Shown in pieces: positions 27,526 through 36,063 of a stretch of 42,544 nucleotides of DNA. The DNA comes from Patescibacteria group bacterium (GTDB taxonomy: Bacteria; Patescibacteriota; Minisyncoccia; Minisyncoccales; RBG-13-36-15), in NCBI GenBank assembly GCA_022574775.1, contig JACZRI010000006.1, positions 1 through 42,544 of the forward strand. The letters are read 5' to 3'. The notes under the pieces were generated by a model. That model ran no database searches. It saw only the letters and a list, made by a program, of their open reading frames with translations, and was not told where the DNA came from. The first letter of the stretch is position 1. The number at the start of each line of letters is the position of its first letter. Both the position numbers and the translations under genes were made by a program.

Positions 27526-28488
27526 CTAATTATTAGAAATGTCTTCAAAAAACGAGACCACTAATTTCGAACCTCTTGGTGTTCTGCGCCAAAGCTGGCC
27601 AATGCGCCAGTCATCCCACTGATGGCCTAGGTTTGGATAAATAACGCTGCGAACCAAGGCATCACATCCTTTGTAGTCTATAATCTCACGAGTGTTAGAT
27701 TGTTCTATGATTTTACTTTCTTGGCTGCAGCCGTTTACATTTTTCCAAGTATTTACGGTAGTGCCAAAATCTAACCAATTAAAAAATAAGTCATCATCAC
27801 CCGAGGCTCCGCCTTTGAATGGAATACTGGTATCCCTCATACCATGGGCTAGTAATATCGGAATTGCAGTCGATGGTTTCAATACTTTTTTTTTGACTCC
27901 TACTGATCCAGATATAGCAGCTACTCCAGCAAATTTGTCCGGCTGCTCAGTAGCTAAATATTGAGACATTGTTGCACCGTTAGAAAATCCTGTTATAAAA
28001 ATTTTTGACTGGTCTATATCATAATCCTGAGTAAGCCTCTCTATAAGAGCCAGAATGAATCCAGCATCATCAATATTATTCTCCAATCCAGTTCCACAGC
28101 AGTAAGTCGAGTTCCAACCTGCTTGCAATCCCTTCTTATTTGATGGAACGGCATCAGGATAAACTACGATTGTATTTTCGTCGGTGACATTGTGAAGTCC
28201 AGTATAGTAAGAAAAACGTCGGCTGCTTCCTCCTAAAGCATGAAGCCCAATGATTAATGATTTCTTCCCGCCACTTTTAGGATTATATATTCTGTAGGTT
28301 CGTTCTAATCCATCATGGGTCAGATTTTTCGGGCTGGATAATAATATCTGTCTATCGGCTGGAGTGAACACGAATAATAATATTAAGACCGAAACTGCTA
28401 ACAAAAAGCCTAATATTGTTAAAATTATCATAGATGGAATCGTACTTATTTCCTTAACTTCTGACGGTTCTTTCTTACTTTCAATCAT
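27526..28488 (-). CDS. PHB depolymerase-family / LpqC-like esterase with N-terminal TM
   Basis: LIIGLHALGGSSRRF, VVYPDAV, GWNSTYCCGTGLENNIDDAGFI, ITGFSNGATMSQYLA. Confidence 0.85.
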   Translation of the reverse strand: MIESKKEPSEVKEISTIPSMIILTILGFLLAVSVLILLFVFTPADRQILLSSPKNLTHDGLERTYRIYNPKSGGKKSLIIGLHALGGSSRRFSYYTGLHNVTDENTIVVYPDAVPSNKKGLQAGWNSTYCCGTGLENNIDDAGFILALIERLTQDYDIDQSKIFITGFSNGATMSQYLATEQPDKFAGVAAISGSVGVKKKVLKPSTAIPILLAHGMRDTSIPFKGGASGDDDLFFNWLDFGTTVNTWKNVNGCSQESKIIEQSNTREIIDYKGCDALVRSVIYPNLGHQWDDWRIGQLWRRTPRGSKLVVSFFEDISNN

Positions 28489-28683
28489 ATATTAATTTTC
28501 TCAAACTAACAGTCATATTCTTTGCCTTAGAAAGGTCAACCCATTCGACTGGCTCAGGATTGATGTTGAGTCTATCGAAACATCAAGCCGGTTCTAAAAA
28601 ACGGTGCTTGCAAGATGAGAAGATTTTCCTCGTCCGCCAAAGTTTTCTTGTCCACCATAGTTTTAACGAAAGTGGAAAAAACG

Positions 28684-28795
28684 TAGGAGAACCCTAAAAA
28701 ATCCACGACGGTTTTTATACCTTTTGAGACCCTTAAAATAGGGTTTAGGTCGTCATTTGTAAGGCATCCTAACGCCATGCGAGTATTGGACGATA
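28684..28795. repeat. Mosaic repeat D
   Basis: aaaaaatccacgacggtttttataccttttgagacccttaaaatagggtttaggtcgtcatttgtaaggcatcctaacgccatg. Confidence 0.8.
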
Positions 28796-28805
28796 TTAGA
28801 ATCTT

Positions 28806-30341
28806 TTATTCATACTCGATAGTGGCGGGTGGCTTCTGAGAAATATCATAAACAACTCTATTAACTTCCATTACCTCATTGATAATTCTACTCGAAATCT
28901 TTTCTAAAACTTTTGGAGGAATTTTGGCCCAATCGGCCGTCATCCCGTCCTTTGAAGTTACCGCCCGTAAGGAAATAATGTATTCATAGGTTCTTAAGTC
29001 ACCCATAACTCCTACCGTTTTTAAAGGAAGTAACACGGCAAAAGCCTGCCAAATTTTATCGTATAATTTATTTTTTCTAAGTTCAGAAAGGAAAATATCG
29101 TCTGTTTCTCTCAAAATGCTCAGTCTTTCGTCTGTAATTTCTCCTAAGATTCTTATTGCTAATCCAGGCCCGGGAAACGGATGTCTTCCGATAATTGGTT
29201 TGGGCAATCCCAATTCTCTGCCCAATTCTCTTACTTCGTCTTTATAAAGTTCTTTTATTGGTTCAATAATTTGGAATTTCAATTTCTTGGGTAAAGTAAT
29301 GTTATGATGGCTCTTTATTTTAGTCGCATCTTTAGATGGTTGAGCAGATTCAATTCTGTCTGGGTAAATAGTCCCTTGTGCCAAAAATTTAATCTTAACT
29401 TGCTTTTTTTCTAGCTCTTTAGCTTTCTTTTCAAATACTCTAATAAAAGTATGTCCAATTATTTCTCTTTTTTTCTCTGGATCAACTATTCCCCTGAGAG
29501 CTGTAAGGAATTGTTTTTTTGCATCAATCATTAAAAAATTACGGAATCCTCTTTTTTGAAAAAGATTTTTAACCTCTTCTGGTTCATTTTTTCTAAGTAA
29601 ACCATTATCTACAAATACACAATAAAGCCTATTTCCAATTGTATTTTTAATTAGAGTTGCCACTACAAAAGAATCAATACCTCCAGAGACACCAATAAGA
29701 ACCGGCTCTTCTCCTATTTGTTTCTTTAATTCGCTAATCAAACGTCTTTTAGTGTCGCTGATTTTCCAAGATTCTTTTTCTTTGCAAATGTTATAAGTAA
29801 AATTTTTCAAAATCTTTAATCCATTAACCGTATGAGTAACCTCTGGATGAAATTGAATTCCAAAAACTCTACTGTCGTAATTCTCAAAAGCAGCAATTTT
29901 GGAGGACTTACTACTACCTATTTTCTTAAACCTTTTGGGTAATTCTGTCACCGTATCACCGTGAGAAAACCATACCGTTTCTTTATTTTTGCATCCTTTA
30001 AATAGGCTACTCTTATCTAAAATTGTTATTGTTTCTCTACCAAATTCTCTTAGTTTTTTTGCTTTAGTCTTACCTCCAAGTATTTTAGCTATAACTTGTT
30101 GACCATAACAAATACCGAGAATTGGGATATTTAAATTAAAAACCCTCTTTTTAGGAAAAGGAGCGTTTTTGTCATAAACAGAGGAAGGACTGCCAGAAAG
30201 AATTATTCCTTGAGGTTTAAGTTTTATAATTTTTGTTACAGATATATTGAATGGTAGAATTTCAGCATAACTCCCTAGTTCTCTTATGCGTCTGGCAATC
30301 AAATGAGTATATTGACTTCCAAAATCTAAAATAAGAATCAT
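28806..30341 (-). CDS. guaA: GMP synthase (glutamine-hydrolysing)
   Basis: ILDFGSQYTHLIARRIRELG, ILGICYGQQV, GVSGGIDSFVVATL, PFPGPGLAIRILGE. Confidence 0.97.
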   Translation of the reverse strand: MILILDFGSQYTHLIARRIRELGSYAEILPFNISVTKIIKLKPQGIILSGSPSSVYDKNAPFPKKRVFNLNIPILGICYGQQVIAKILGGKTKAKKLREFGRETITILDKSSLFKGCKNKETVWFSHGDTVTELPKRFKKIGSSKSSKIAAFENYDSRVFGIQFHPEVTHTVNGLKILKNFTYNICKEKESWKISDTKRRLISELKKQIGEEPVLIGVSGGIDSFVVATLIKNTIGNRLYCVFVDNGLLRKNEPEEVKNLFQKRGFRNFLMIDAKKQFLTALRGIVDPEKKREIIGHTFIRVFEKKAKELEKKQVKIKFLAQGTIYPDRIESAQPSKDATKIKSHHNITLPKKLKFQIIEPIKELYKDEVRELGRELGLPKPIIGRHPFPGPGLAIRILGEITDERLSILRETDDIFLSELRKNKLYDKIWQAFAVLLPLKTVGVMGDLRTYEYIISLRAVTSKDGMTADWAKIPPKVLEKISSRIINEVMEVNRVVYDISQKPPATIEYE

Positions 30342-30356
30342 ATATCTTATTTTATC

Positions 30357-30382
30357 AAAAAACCGCCTTCTTGGCGATTTTC
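30357..30382. repeat. Hairpin repeat E copy 6
   Basis: AAAAAACCGCC-ttctt-GGCGATTTT just 5' of guaA. Confidence 0.85.
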
Positions 30383-30399
30383 TGATTAGTCTATTTTTG

Positions 30400-30485
30400 A
30401 TAGGCCTCTCGGTCAGGGCGTTTTGAAGCTAAAATGAGACAAATGAGACACTACTCAAAGGTATGTTTTGGTGTCTCATTCCGCC
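30400..30485. repeat. Mosaic repeat A/B (TGAGACAC hairpin module)
   Basis: aatgagacaaatgagacactactcaaaggtatgttttggtgtctcatt; long stem TGAGACAC/GTGTCTCA. Confidence 0.8.
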
Positions 30486-30693
30486 GCGCCCTCGCTTGGG
30501 CTGGCGAATTTTTTGGAGGCGGCTATTGTTGAGATCCAAACTGCGCCATCCCTTCAACGAAAGTGAAACGTTTTTTAAGTAATGCAGTTCGACCTAATTG
30601 AACAAAGCTGAAAGTATTATTCTTAAAAGTTCTACTTTTGGCAAAAGCTTTCGCGATGAAGGGAAAGAAAACTTATCCTAACTATTTAAAGTG

Positions 30694-32355
30694 TCACCAT
30701 TGCTCGCAAATTCCCTTCGCATCTCCAGTTAAGTATTGAACCTGGTGACATAAAAGTCGTTCGTTTGATTTTCCAAATGATTGAGAACCGCTACGGCTGC
30801 TCATAATAGAACGAAAGGTGCTTCTAAAAATTCCAGTCTCGACCCAACACCCCTCGTAGCAGCTTATCTCAAGATCGTAATTTGAGTCTTCCTGACAACT
30901 CGGACAGGATTCACAACTCCTAGCTCCTTGATTTATTACAGAAACATCCCGCGTACAGCAATCGATAACCCCATCTTTACCGCATCCATCTCCTATAAGA
31001 TCTCCAAAAAGCGTATTCTCTTGAGACATACATGCCTCATATGTTCCTACAAAACAGTTCGAACGTTCTTTCACGATATTCATATAATCCCTTCCCGAAG
31101 AATAGGCTCCTGGGAACCGAGCATACTCATCGAGGATTTCATAATACTCATCCGGTCTATATTTCTCATTAATATTTGGGAAGGTAAATATATGAGCAAA
31201 CTCGTGAACAAAATCATGGATGTTCGATTTGGTTGGGTTATCTCTGGTAATACCCATTTGTAGACCTTTCAGACCACATCTGCCGTTATGCTTTTCTAAA
31301 CTACACTTACTGTTCTCACCAACATAAACAAAAGAGGCGGGCATCTCTTTATTGAAAATGAGTAGTGTAAACATTTTTTCACTAAAAAGTGGCTCCTGTG
31401 GAGAAAATTGGTGGTCTTCTATTCCTAATTTATTTCGGCACAGTGAAGAGTAGTCCCATGTATCTTTTGCCTGATTTTGTGTGTTTGCTATTGTGGCAAC
31501 GTACCAGATATTAAATAAGTGTTTGTTAGATTTAAAGGGCTCAAGAGAGAACAAACCTCTATCTTCGGAACGAAAATCTATGGCTTGTTCTATAATGTTT
31601 ATAAATTTATCAAGCGAAGTGTAATCAAAACCAATTAACACAAGATCAATCCTATTCTCATTCATGTTATTGTAGCCAGATGTTAATTCGAGACACTCAA
31701 GCGATTCAGAGATTTTTGACGTTGTATCGGGCTCATTAAATTTTATAATGCAACCAGGAGTTTTTTCATAGTAATCTCCGCCCCTGTTAACACATTCATT
31801 CATCAATTTGGTGGCAACCTCCTTATTAAGTGCTTTGGAGGGCTCAATGGATATTAAGCACGTTTTTGGACGAAGAATCCCTTCTACAGTTGATCCGTCA
31901 CCACCAAGAATATATCCTTTATTTTCGTCCTCGCATTCATTGAAATTTTCTGGGAAGACATAATTGGGATTGTAAAAAAGTATTTGGCAGAAATTAGAAC
32001 TGAAAGAACCAGCCGGGCCAAAAGTGTCACTGATTTCGGTAATTTTCCTTCCTCCTATTTTTAGACAGCTGGCAAATTTATCAGGTTCATCTTCTTCCCA
32101 TACAGTATATTGACATTCAAGTCTCAATCCTTTTTGAATGATATATTTTTCTTCGGTTTTAATGCATTCGGAATAATTACTAGGGACCCCTTCAAATACT
32201 CCAGAAGATTCTTGTATTATGGTTGGAGGTAAAGGTGCTTTTTGAAGCTCTGGAAGGATAACAAGGAAAAATATCGGTAGGAATGTAAACATAAACAATA
32301 AGAATGCTCCTGCCAATACCGCTGGTTTTTTAATTGGGAAATCGAATTTCCACAT
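30694..32355 (-). CDS. Membrane-anchored M64 (IgA peptidase)-like metallopeptidase, Cys-rich C-terminus
   Basis: LVLIGFDYTSLDKFINI, SLEPFKSNKHLFNIWYVA, HEFAHIFTFPN (HExxH), ILDEYARFPG, RSIMSSRSG (Met-turn-like). Confidence 0.72.
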   Translation of the reverse strand: MWKFDFPIKKPAVLAGAFLLFMFTFLPIFFLVILPELQKAPLPPTIIQESSGVFEGVPSNYSECIKTEEKYIIQKGLRLECQYTVWEEDEPDKFASCLKIGGRKITEISDTFGPAGSFSSNFCQILFYNPNYVFPENFNECEDENKGYILGGDGSTVEGILRPKTCLISIEPSKALNKEVATKLMNECVNRGGDYYEKTPGCIIKFNEPDTTSKISESLECLELTSGYNNMNENRIDLVLIGFDYTSLDKFINIIEQAIDFRSEDRGLFSLEPFKSNKHLFNIWYVATIANTQNQAKDTWDYSSLCRNKLGIEDHQFSPQEPLFSEKMFTLLIFNKEMPASFVYVGENSKCSLEKHNGRCGLKGLQMGITRDNPTKSNIHDFVHEFAHIFTFPNINEKYRPDEYYEILDEYARFPGAYSSGRDYMNIVKERSNCFVGTYEACMSQENTLFGDLIGDGCGKDGVIDCCTRDVSVINQGARSCESCPSCQEDSNYDLEISCYEGCWVETGIFRSTFRSIMSSRSGSQSFGKSNERLLCHQVQYLTGDAKGICEQW

Positions 32356-32378
32356 AAGATTCGTTATTTTATCCTATC

Positions 32379-32402
32379 AAAAAACCGCCTTCTTGGCGAT
32401 TG
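32379..32402. repeat. Hairpin repeat E copy 7
   Basis: AAAAAACCGCC-ttctt-GGCGATTG. Confidence 0.85.
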
Positions 32403-32477
32403 ATTTTTATAGCTGCGGGGCTTGGACGACGTTAGAACCTGTTTTTGAAACAAAAAATGGATTCTTAGCCAGTCCCG

Positions 32478-32852
32478 CTACTCTTTCTTTTCCAACTCAA
32501 GACATACCGAGTTTATACAATAACGCTTTCCACCTTTTTCTTTGGGCCCATCATTAAAAACATGGCCCAAGTGCGCCTTGCATTTTTTACACAAAACTTC
32601 GGTTCTTATCATTCCGTGGCTCAAATTTTCTTTCAATTCAATATTTTTCAGATTCACGGGTTCAGTAAAGCTTGGCCAACCGGTGCTGGAATCAAATTTC
32701 GTATCTGAAGAAAAAAGCTCGCTGCCACATATGGCGCACTTATATATTCCTTTTTCATGGCTGTTCCAGTACTTGTCGCTGAATGGCGCTTCAGTTCCTT
32801 TGCCTCTCGCTATGCGGTAAAGCTCAGGAGACAATTCTTTATCTTTTTTCAT
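32478..32852 (-). CDS. msrB: Peptide-methionine (R)-S-oxide reductase
   Basis: YKCAICGSELFSSDTKFDSSTGWPSFTEP, CKKCKAHLGHVFNDGP, GKRYCINSVCLEL. Confidence 0.97.
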   Translation of the reverse strand: MKKDKELSPELYRIARGKGTEAPFSDKYWNSHEKGIYKCAICGSELFSSDTKFDSSTGWPSFTEPVNLKNIELKENLSHGMIRTEVLCKKCKAHLGHVFNDGPKEKGGKRYCINSVCLELEKKE

Positions 32853-33415
32853 AAGTTATGATTTGCTGTGCGTTTTAAGAGTTCTGCGAATTTTTTTTCA
32901 AGCTTTAGAATCTTAGGAGCAATCACTACCTGACAATAGGATTGTGAAGAATTTTTTTGATAGTATTTCTTATGATAATCTTCTGCTTCGTAAAATTGGG
33001 TGAACTGATTTACTTTTGTCACAACTGACTTTCCTTCTTTCAAAAGAGATTCATTGAGATTTTTTATATATGCTTCAGCTTCCTGTTTTTGCTGTTTATT
33101 CGTGTAAAGAATGATAGAACGGTATTGCGTGCCAACATCAGTCCCCTGCCGATTGTGCATGGTAGGATCGTGCGTTGCAAAAAATACCGTCAGTAAATCC
33201 TTATAACTGATCTGATTCGGGTCAAATTCAATTTTGATTACTTCCGCATGACCCGTTTCTCCGCTGGATACTTCTTCGTAGGTAGGATTTTCTTTTGTTC
33301 CGCCAGCGTATCCTGGCACCACTAAAATCATTCCTCTAAGTTTTTCAAATACTGCTTCAGTGCACCAAAAACATCCCCCACCAAAAATTGCAACCTCTAT
33401 TTTATTTTTCATCAT
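32849..33415 (-). CDS. msrA: Peptide-methionine (S)-S-oxide reductase
   Basis: AIFGGGCFWCTEAVFEKLRGM, YRSIILYTN; overlaps msrB by ATGA. Confidence 0.97.
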   Translation of the reverse strand: MMKNKIEVAIFGGGCFWCTEAVFEKLRGMILVVPGYAGGTKENPTYEEVSSGETGHAEVIKIEFDPNQISYKDLLTVFFATHDPTMHNRQGTDVGTQYRSIILYTNKQQKQEAEAYIKNLNESLLKEGKSVVTKVNQFTQFYEAEDYHKKYYQKNSSQSYCQVVIAPKILKLEKKFAELLKRTANHNL

Positions 33416-33427
33416 TCTTATCCTATC

Positions 33428-33454
33428 AAAAAACCGCCTTCTTGGCGATTTTTT
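33428..33454. repeat. Hairpin repeat E copy 8
   Basis: AAAAAACCGCC-ttctt-GGCGATTTTTT. Confidence 0.85.
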
Positions 33455-33500
33455 AGTGGCTCGCTCTAGCGGACGATTTTAGAACCTGTTTTGTGAAGAT

Positions 33501-34187
33501 TTAAGACTTAAACTCAGTTATAGTTTTAAAGCTGCATATGCAAGGGGTATTTTTACACATATGGCAATTATTAGAAAACATGATAGAAAGTTCTTTTGCC
33601 ATATTTTCTCTTATTGAATTAAAAACTCCCATAAAACAGGAGAATAAATCTGCAGCCTCCAATGGAATATTATTAAAATCCTCTTCCTTGTGTCCTCCTC
33701 TATAAGCTAAGATTGCTTCTGCAAATTCACCGATTTCTTCTGCTAAATGAATACCTGCGTGTTCTAAGGTTCGAGTTTCTGACGGATATATTTTATTAAA
33801 CATGTTTTGGAAATCCTCAAGCGTTTTTGGGCGTTTATTTTCATCTATAAAAACTTTTTGCCTTTTTTCTACTTTATTTTTTTTACAGAAGCATGGACAC
33901 GAAGCACAATAAGAACATAAATAAGGGAATCTTTTCCAAACTTCGTTCTCTAAATCTATGTGAAATTGGTTCATCATAGACGTTAACCAACTAAAAGAAA
34001 TTAATAAATTAACTTTGGTTTTGTCTTTATCTTCTTTCCTGATACCCTTGAGTCCTTTTGTCATGAAACGCTCTACATTGGTGAGCATATCCCACGGGCT
34101 AAAAAACCTATCGTTAGGCAACCCATAAACCTCTTGAACAAACTTCTGGTATTCATTTATTGTGGTGTTTTGTTTGACGGAAGCCAT
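33501..34187 (-). CDS. MazG-like NTP pyrophosphohydrolase with two Cys clusters
   Basis: EEIGEFAEAILAYRGGHKEEDFNNIPLEAADLFSC; CSYCASCPCFC and CHMCKNTPCIC. Confidence 0.65.
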   Translation of the reverse strand: MASVKQNTTINEYQKFVQEVYGLPNDRFFSPWDMLTNVERFMTKGLKGIRKEDKDKTKVNLLISFSWLTSMMNQFHIDLENEVWKRFPYLCSYCASCPCFCKKNKVEKRQKVFIDENKRPKTLEDFQNMFNKIYPSETRTLEHAGIHLAEEIGEFAEAILAYRGGHKEEDFNNIPLEAADLFSCFMGVFNSIRENMAKELSIMFSNNCHMCKNTPCICSFKTITEFKS

Positions 34188-34241
34188 ATCCTAGATGCTT
34201 TATTTTAATATAATTAAAAGTTTAAAACAAGCCCGAAAAAC

Positions 34242-34263
34242 AAAAACCGCCTTCTTGGCGATT
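34242..34263. repeat. Hairpin repeat E copy 9
   Basis: CAAAAACCGCC-ttctt-GGCGATT. Confidence 0.85.
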
Positions 34264-34322
34264 GATTTCATAACTGCGGGGATGGTACAGTATTAGAACT
34301 TGGTTTATGGAGGAATTTGGAG

Positions 34323-35441
34323 TTAAAACAAAGTTTTCTTCCACTTCGTAATTCTAACATCATAGTTACGGGAATGGTCGATATGATGAAGATGCTCATC
34401 GATTTCTTCCTCTTCATGGGCTCTATGGCCGATATCTCCAACATAGATGTTGAGCTTGCTGTCCACGGTGACCACTTTTGGGTTTATAAATACGCTTTCA
34501 TCTCCGAATTTAAAAAGGAATTTTCCGTTGGAGTCAAAAAGCTGAATTCGATGGTTGTTCGTGTCAGCCACATAAATGTTGCCGTTTTTATCAATCTCAA
34601 TTTCGTGAGGAAAATCAAATTCTCCTTCGCCGTTCCCAGGCGTGCCGTCACCGCCGTTCCTGCCCCACTTCAGAATAAATTCTCCGTCCGGACTAAATTT
34701 TTGAATGCGATGGTTGCGGCGGTCCACAACATAGACGTTATCCTTGCTGTCAATTGCGAGATAATAAGGATAATTGAACTCCGCCTCAGCCGTACCCTCA
34801 TAAGAGGCATCAACGTAAAATTGAAAGACATCGGAGGCATCGGCTAATTTTAACGATTGATTCTGATTAAGGAGAGTGTTAAAACCTCTTTTAGCGTTGA
34901 ATTTTATAACCAGATTATTCCCGTTGTTTGAGATATACATAGTATTGGAGCTGTCGAAAGCAATACCCAACGGCTTGGAGAGCACGCTGAAGACAACGGG
35001 CCGGCCGTCTCTCATGCCCTCAACATCGATTTGGAGTTGATCAAGGAAATTCCAGTCTTTATCAAACTTTGAGATGCGGTCATTCCCTTCTTCTACAATC
35101 CAGATGTTTCCGTCCTTATCCACGGCTATATCGGCAGGCGTATTCAGGAGACCCGGCGCTTCGCCTTCACTGCCGAACTTGGAAATGAAATTGCCGTCTA
35201 GATCAAACTTCTGGACATTGTGGTTGTGACAATCAGTAATCAAAAGGAATTCTTCGCCGTTTTCGTCTTTATAAATAACCGAGCCGTATGGTAGCTGAAA
35301 TTTTCCGTCTTCATCCGCGTAGCCGAATCCGCCCCATTCTGCCGCCAATGTGTACCGATGCCGATTACTGGCAAGGTAGAAAACGCCGGCAGCGATGAGA
35401 ACAACCAATGAAAGAGAAATAAGTAACTTGCTGTTTCTCAT
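34323..35441 (-). CDS. NHL-repeat beta-propeller protein with N-terminal anchor
   Basis: Repeated NHRIQKFSPDGEFILKWG..., DKNGNIYVADTNNHRIQLFDSNGKFLFKFG. Confidence 0.9.
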   Translation of the reverse strand: MRNSKLLISLSLVVLIAAGVFYLASNRHRYTLAAEWGGFGYADEDGKFQLPYGSVIYKDENGEEFLLITDCHNHNVQKFDLDGNFISKFGSEGEAPGLLNTPADIAVDKDGNIWIVEEGNDRISKFDKDWNFLDQLQIDVEGMRDGRPVVFSVLSKPLGIAFDSSNTMYISNNGNNLVIKFNAKRGFNTLLNQNQSLKLADASDVFQFYVDASYEGTAEAEFNYPYYLAIDSKDNVYVVDRRNHRIQKFSPDGEFILKWGRNGGDGTPGNGEGEFDFPHEIEIDKNGNIYVADTNNHRIQLFDSNGKFLFKFGDESVFINPKVVTVDSKLNIYVGDIGHRAHEEEEIDEHLHHIDHSRNYDVRITKWKKTLF

Positions 35442-35480
35442 AATTAAACAATAACAAAATAACCTATTATTGCCAAAAAC

Positions 35481-35507
35481 AAAAACCGCCTTCTTGGCGA
35501 TAAAAAA
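35481..35507. repeat. Hairpin repeat E copy 10
   Basis: AAAAACCGCC-ttctt-GGCGATAAAA. Confidence 0.85.
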
Positions 35508-35772
35508 AAGTAAATCCTCTACTCTGTCCGTCCATAGCTCGTCGAGCGAAGGAGGACCCTAACGGCTTCTCGCCGGTTTTTATACCTTTTGAGACCCTTA
35601 ATAGAGTTTAGGTCGTAATTCTGTAAGGCCGCGGTATCCTCGGTCTAGAACCTGATTTTTAAAGGGGGTTTCGGCGGTTTGAAGCGTGTCTCACCGACCC
35701 GTCTCGGTCGGGGTGTTTGAAGCTAAAATGAGACAAGTGAGACACTATTTAAGGGTATATTTTAGTGTCTCA
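35508..35772. repeat. Long mosaic repeat (D+C+B+A modules) ending on the xseB stop codon
   Basis: Shares blocks with 28.7, 30.4, 40.7 and 41.5 kb; its TGAGACAC end supplies the xseB TGA. Confidence 0.8.
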
Positions 35773-36063
35773 AAATGGAATATCTTTTGGGTCTACCTTA
35801 TTTTCTTCTTCGTTGTCGTCTTCGTCATTATTGCTTTCTTCTTCGTCTTCTTCAATATCTATCTCTTTCTTTATTTCTTTAAATTCATTCTCAATCGTTT
35901 TAAGTCGCTCTTTACTAGCTTTAATAAGAACTGCTGCTTCTTTTACTTTTTTCAAGCCTTCTTCAATATCAATATCTTCCTGGTTTTCAAACCATTCGGT
36001 AATTTTAGAAAGCTGTTTAAGATTATTACTTAAATTTTTAATATCTGGTTTTTCTTTAGGCAT
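35770..36063 (-). CDS. xseB: Exodeoxyribonuclease VII small subunit (acidic C-terminal tail)
   Basis: EDIDIEEGLKKVKEAAVLIKASKERLKTIENEFKEIK; overlaps xseA. Confidence 0.8.
   Translation of the reverse strand: MPKEKPDIKNLSNNLKQLSKITEWFENQEDIDIEEGLKKVKEAAVLIKASKERLKTIENEFKEIKKEIDIEEDEEESNNDEDDNEEENKVDPKDIPF

Noticed and set aside
28572-28778. 68-aa ORF MALGCLTNDDLNPILRVSKG...
   Set aside because: Lies wholly within the D mosaic repeat and a TCCACCATAG...GTGGA palindrome; explained as repeat.
34317-34847. 176-aa + strand ORF
   Set aside because: Antisense to the NHL-repeat gene with clear family signature.
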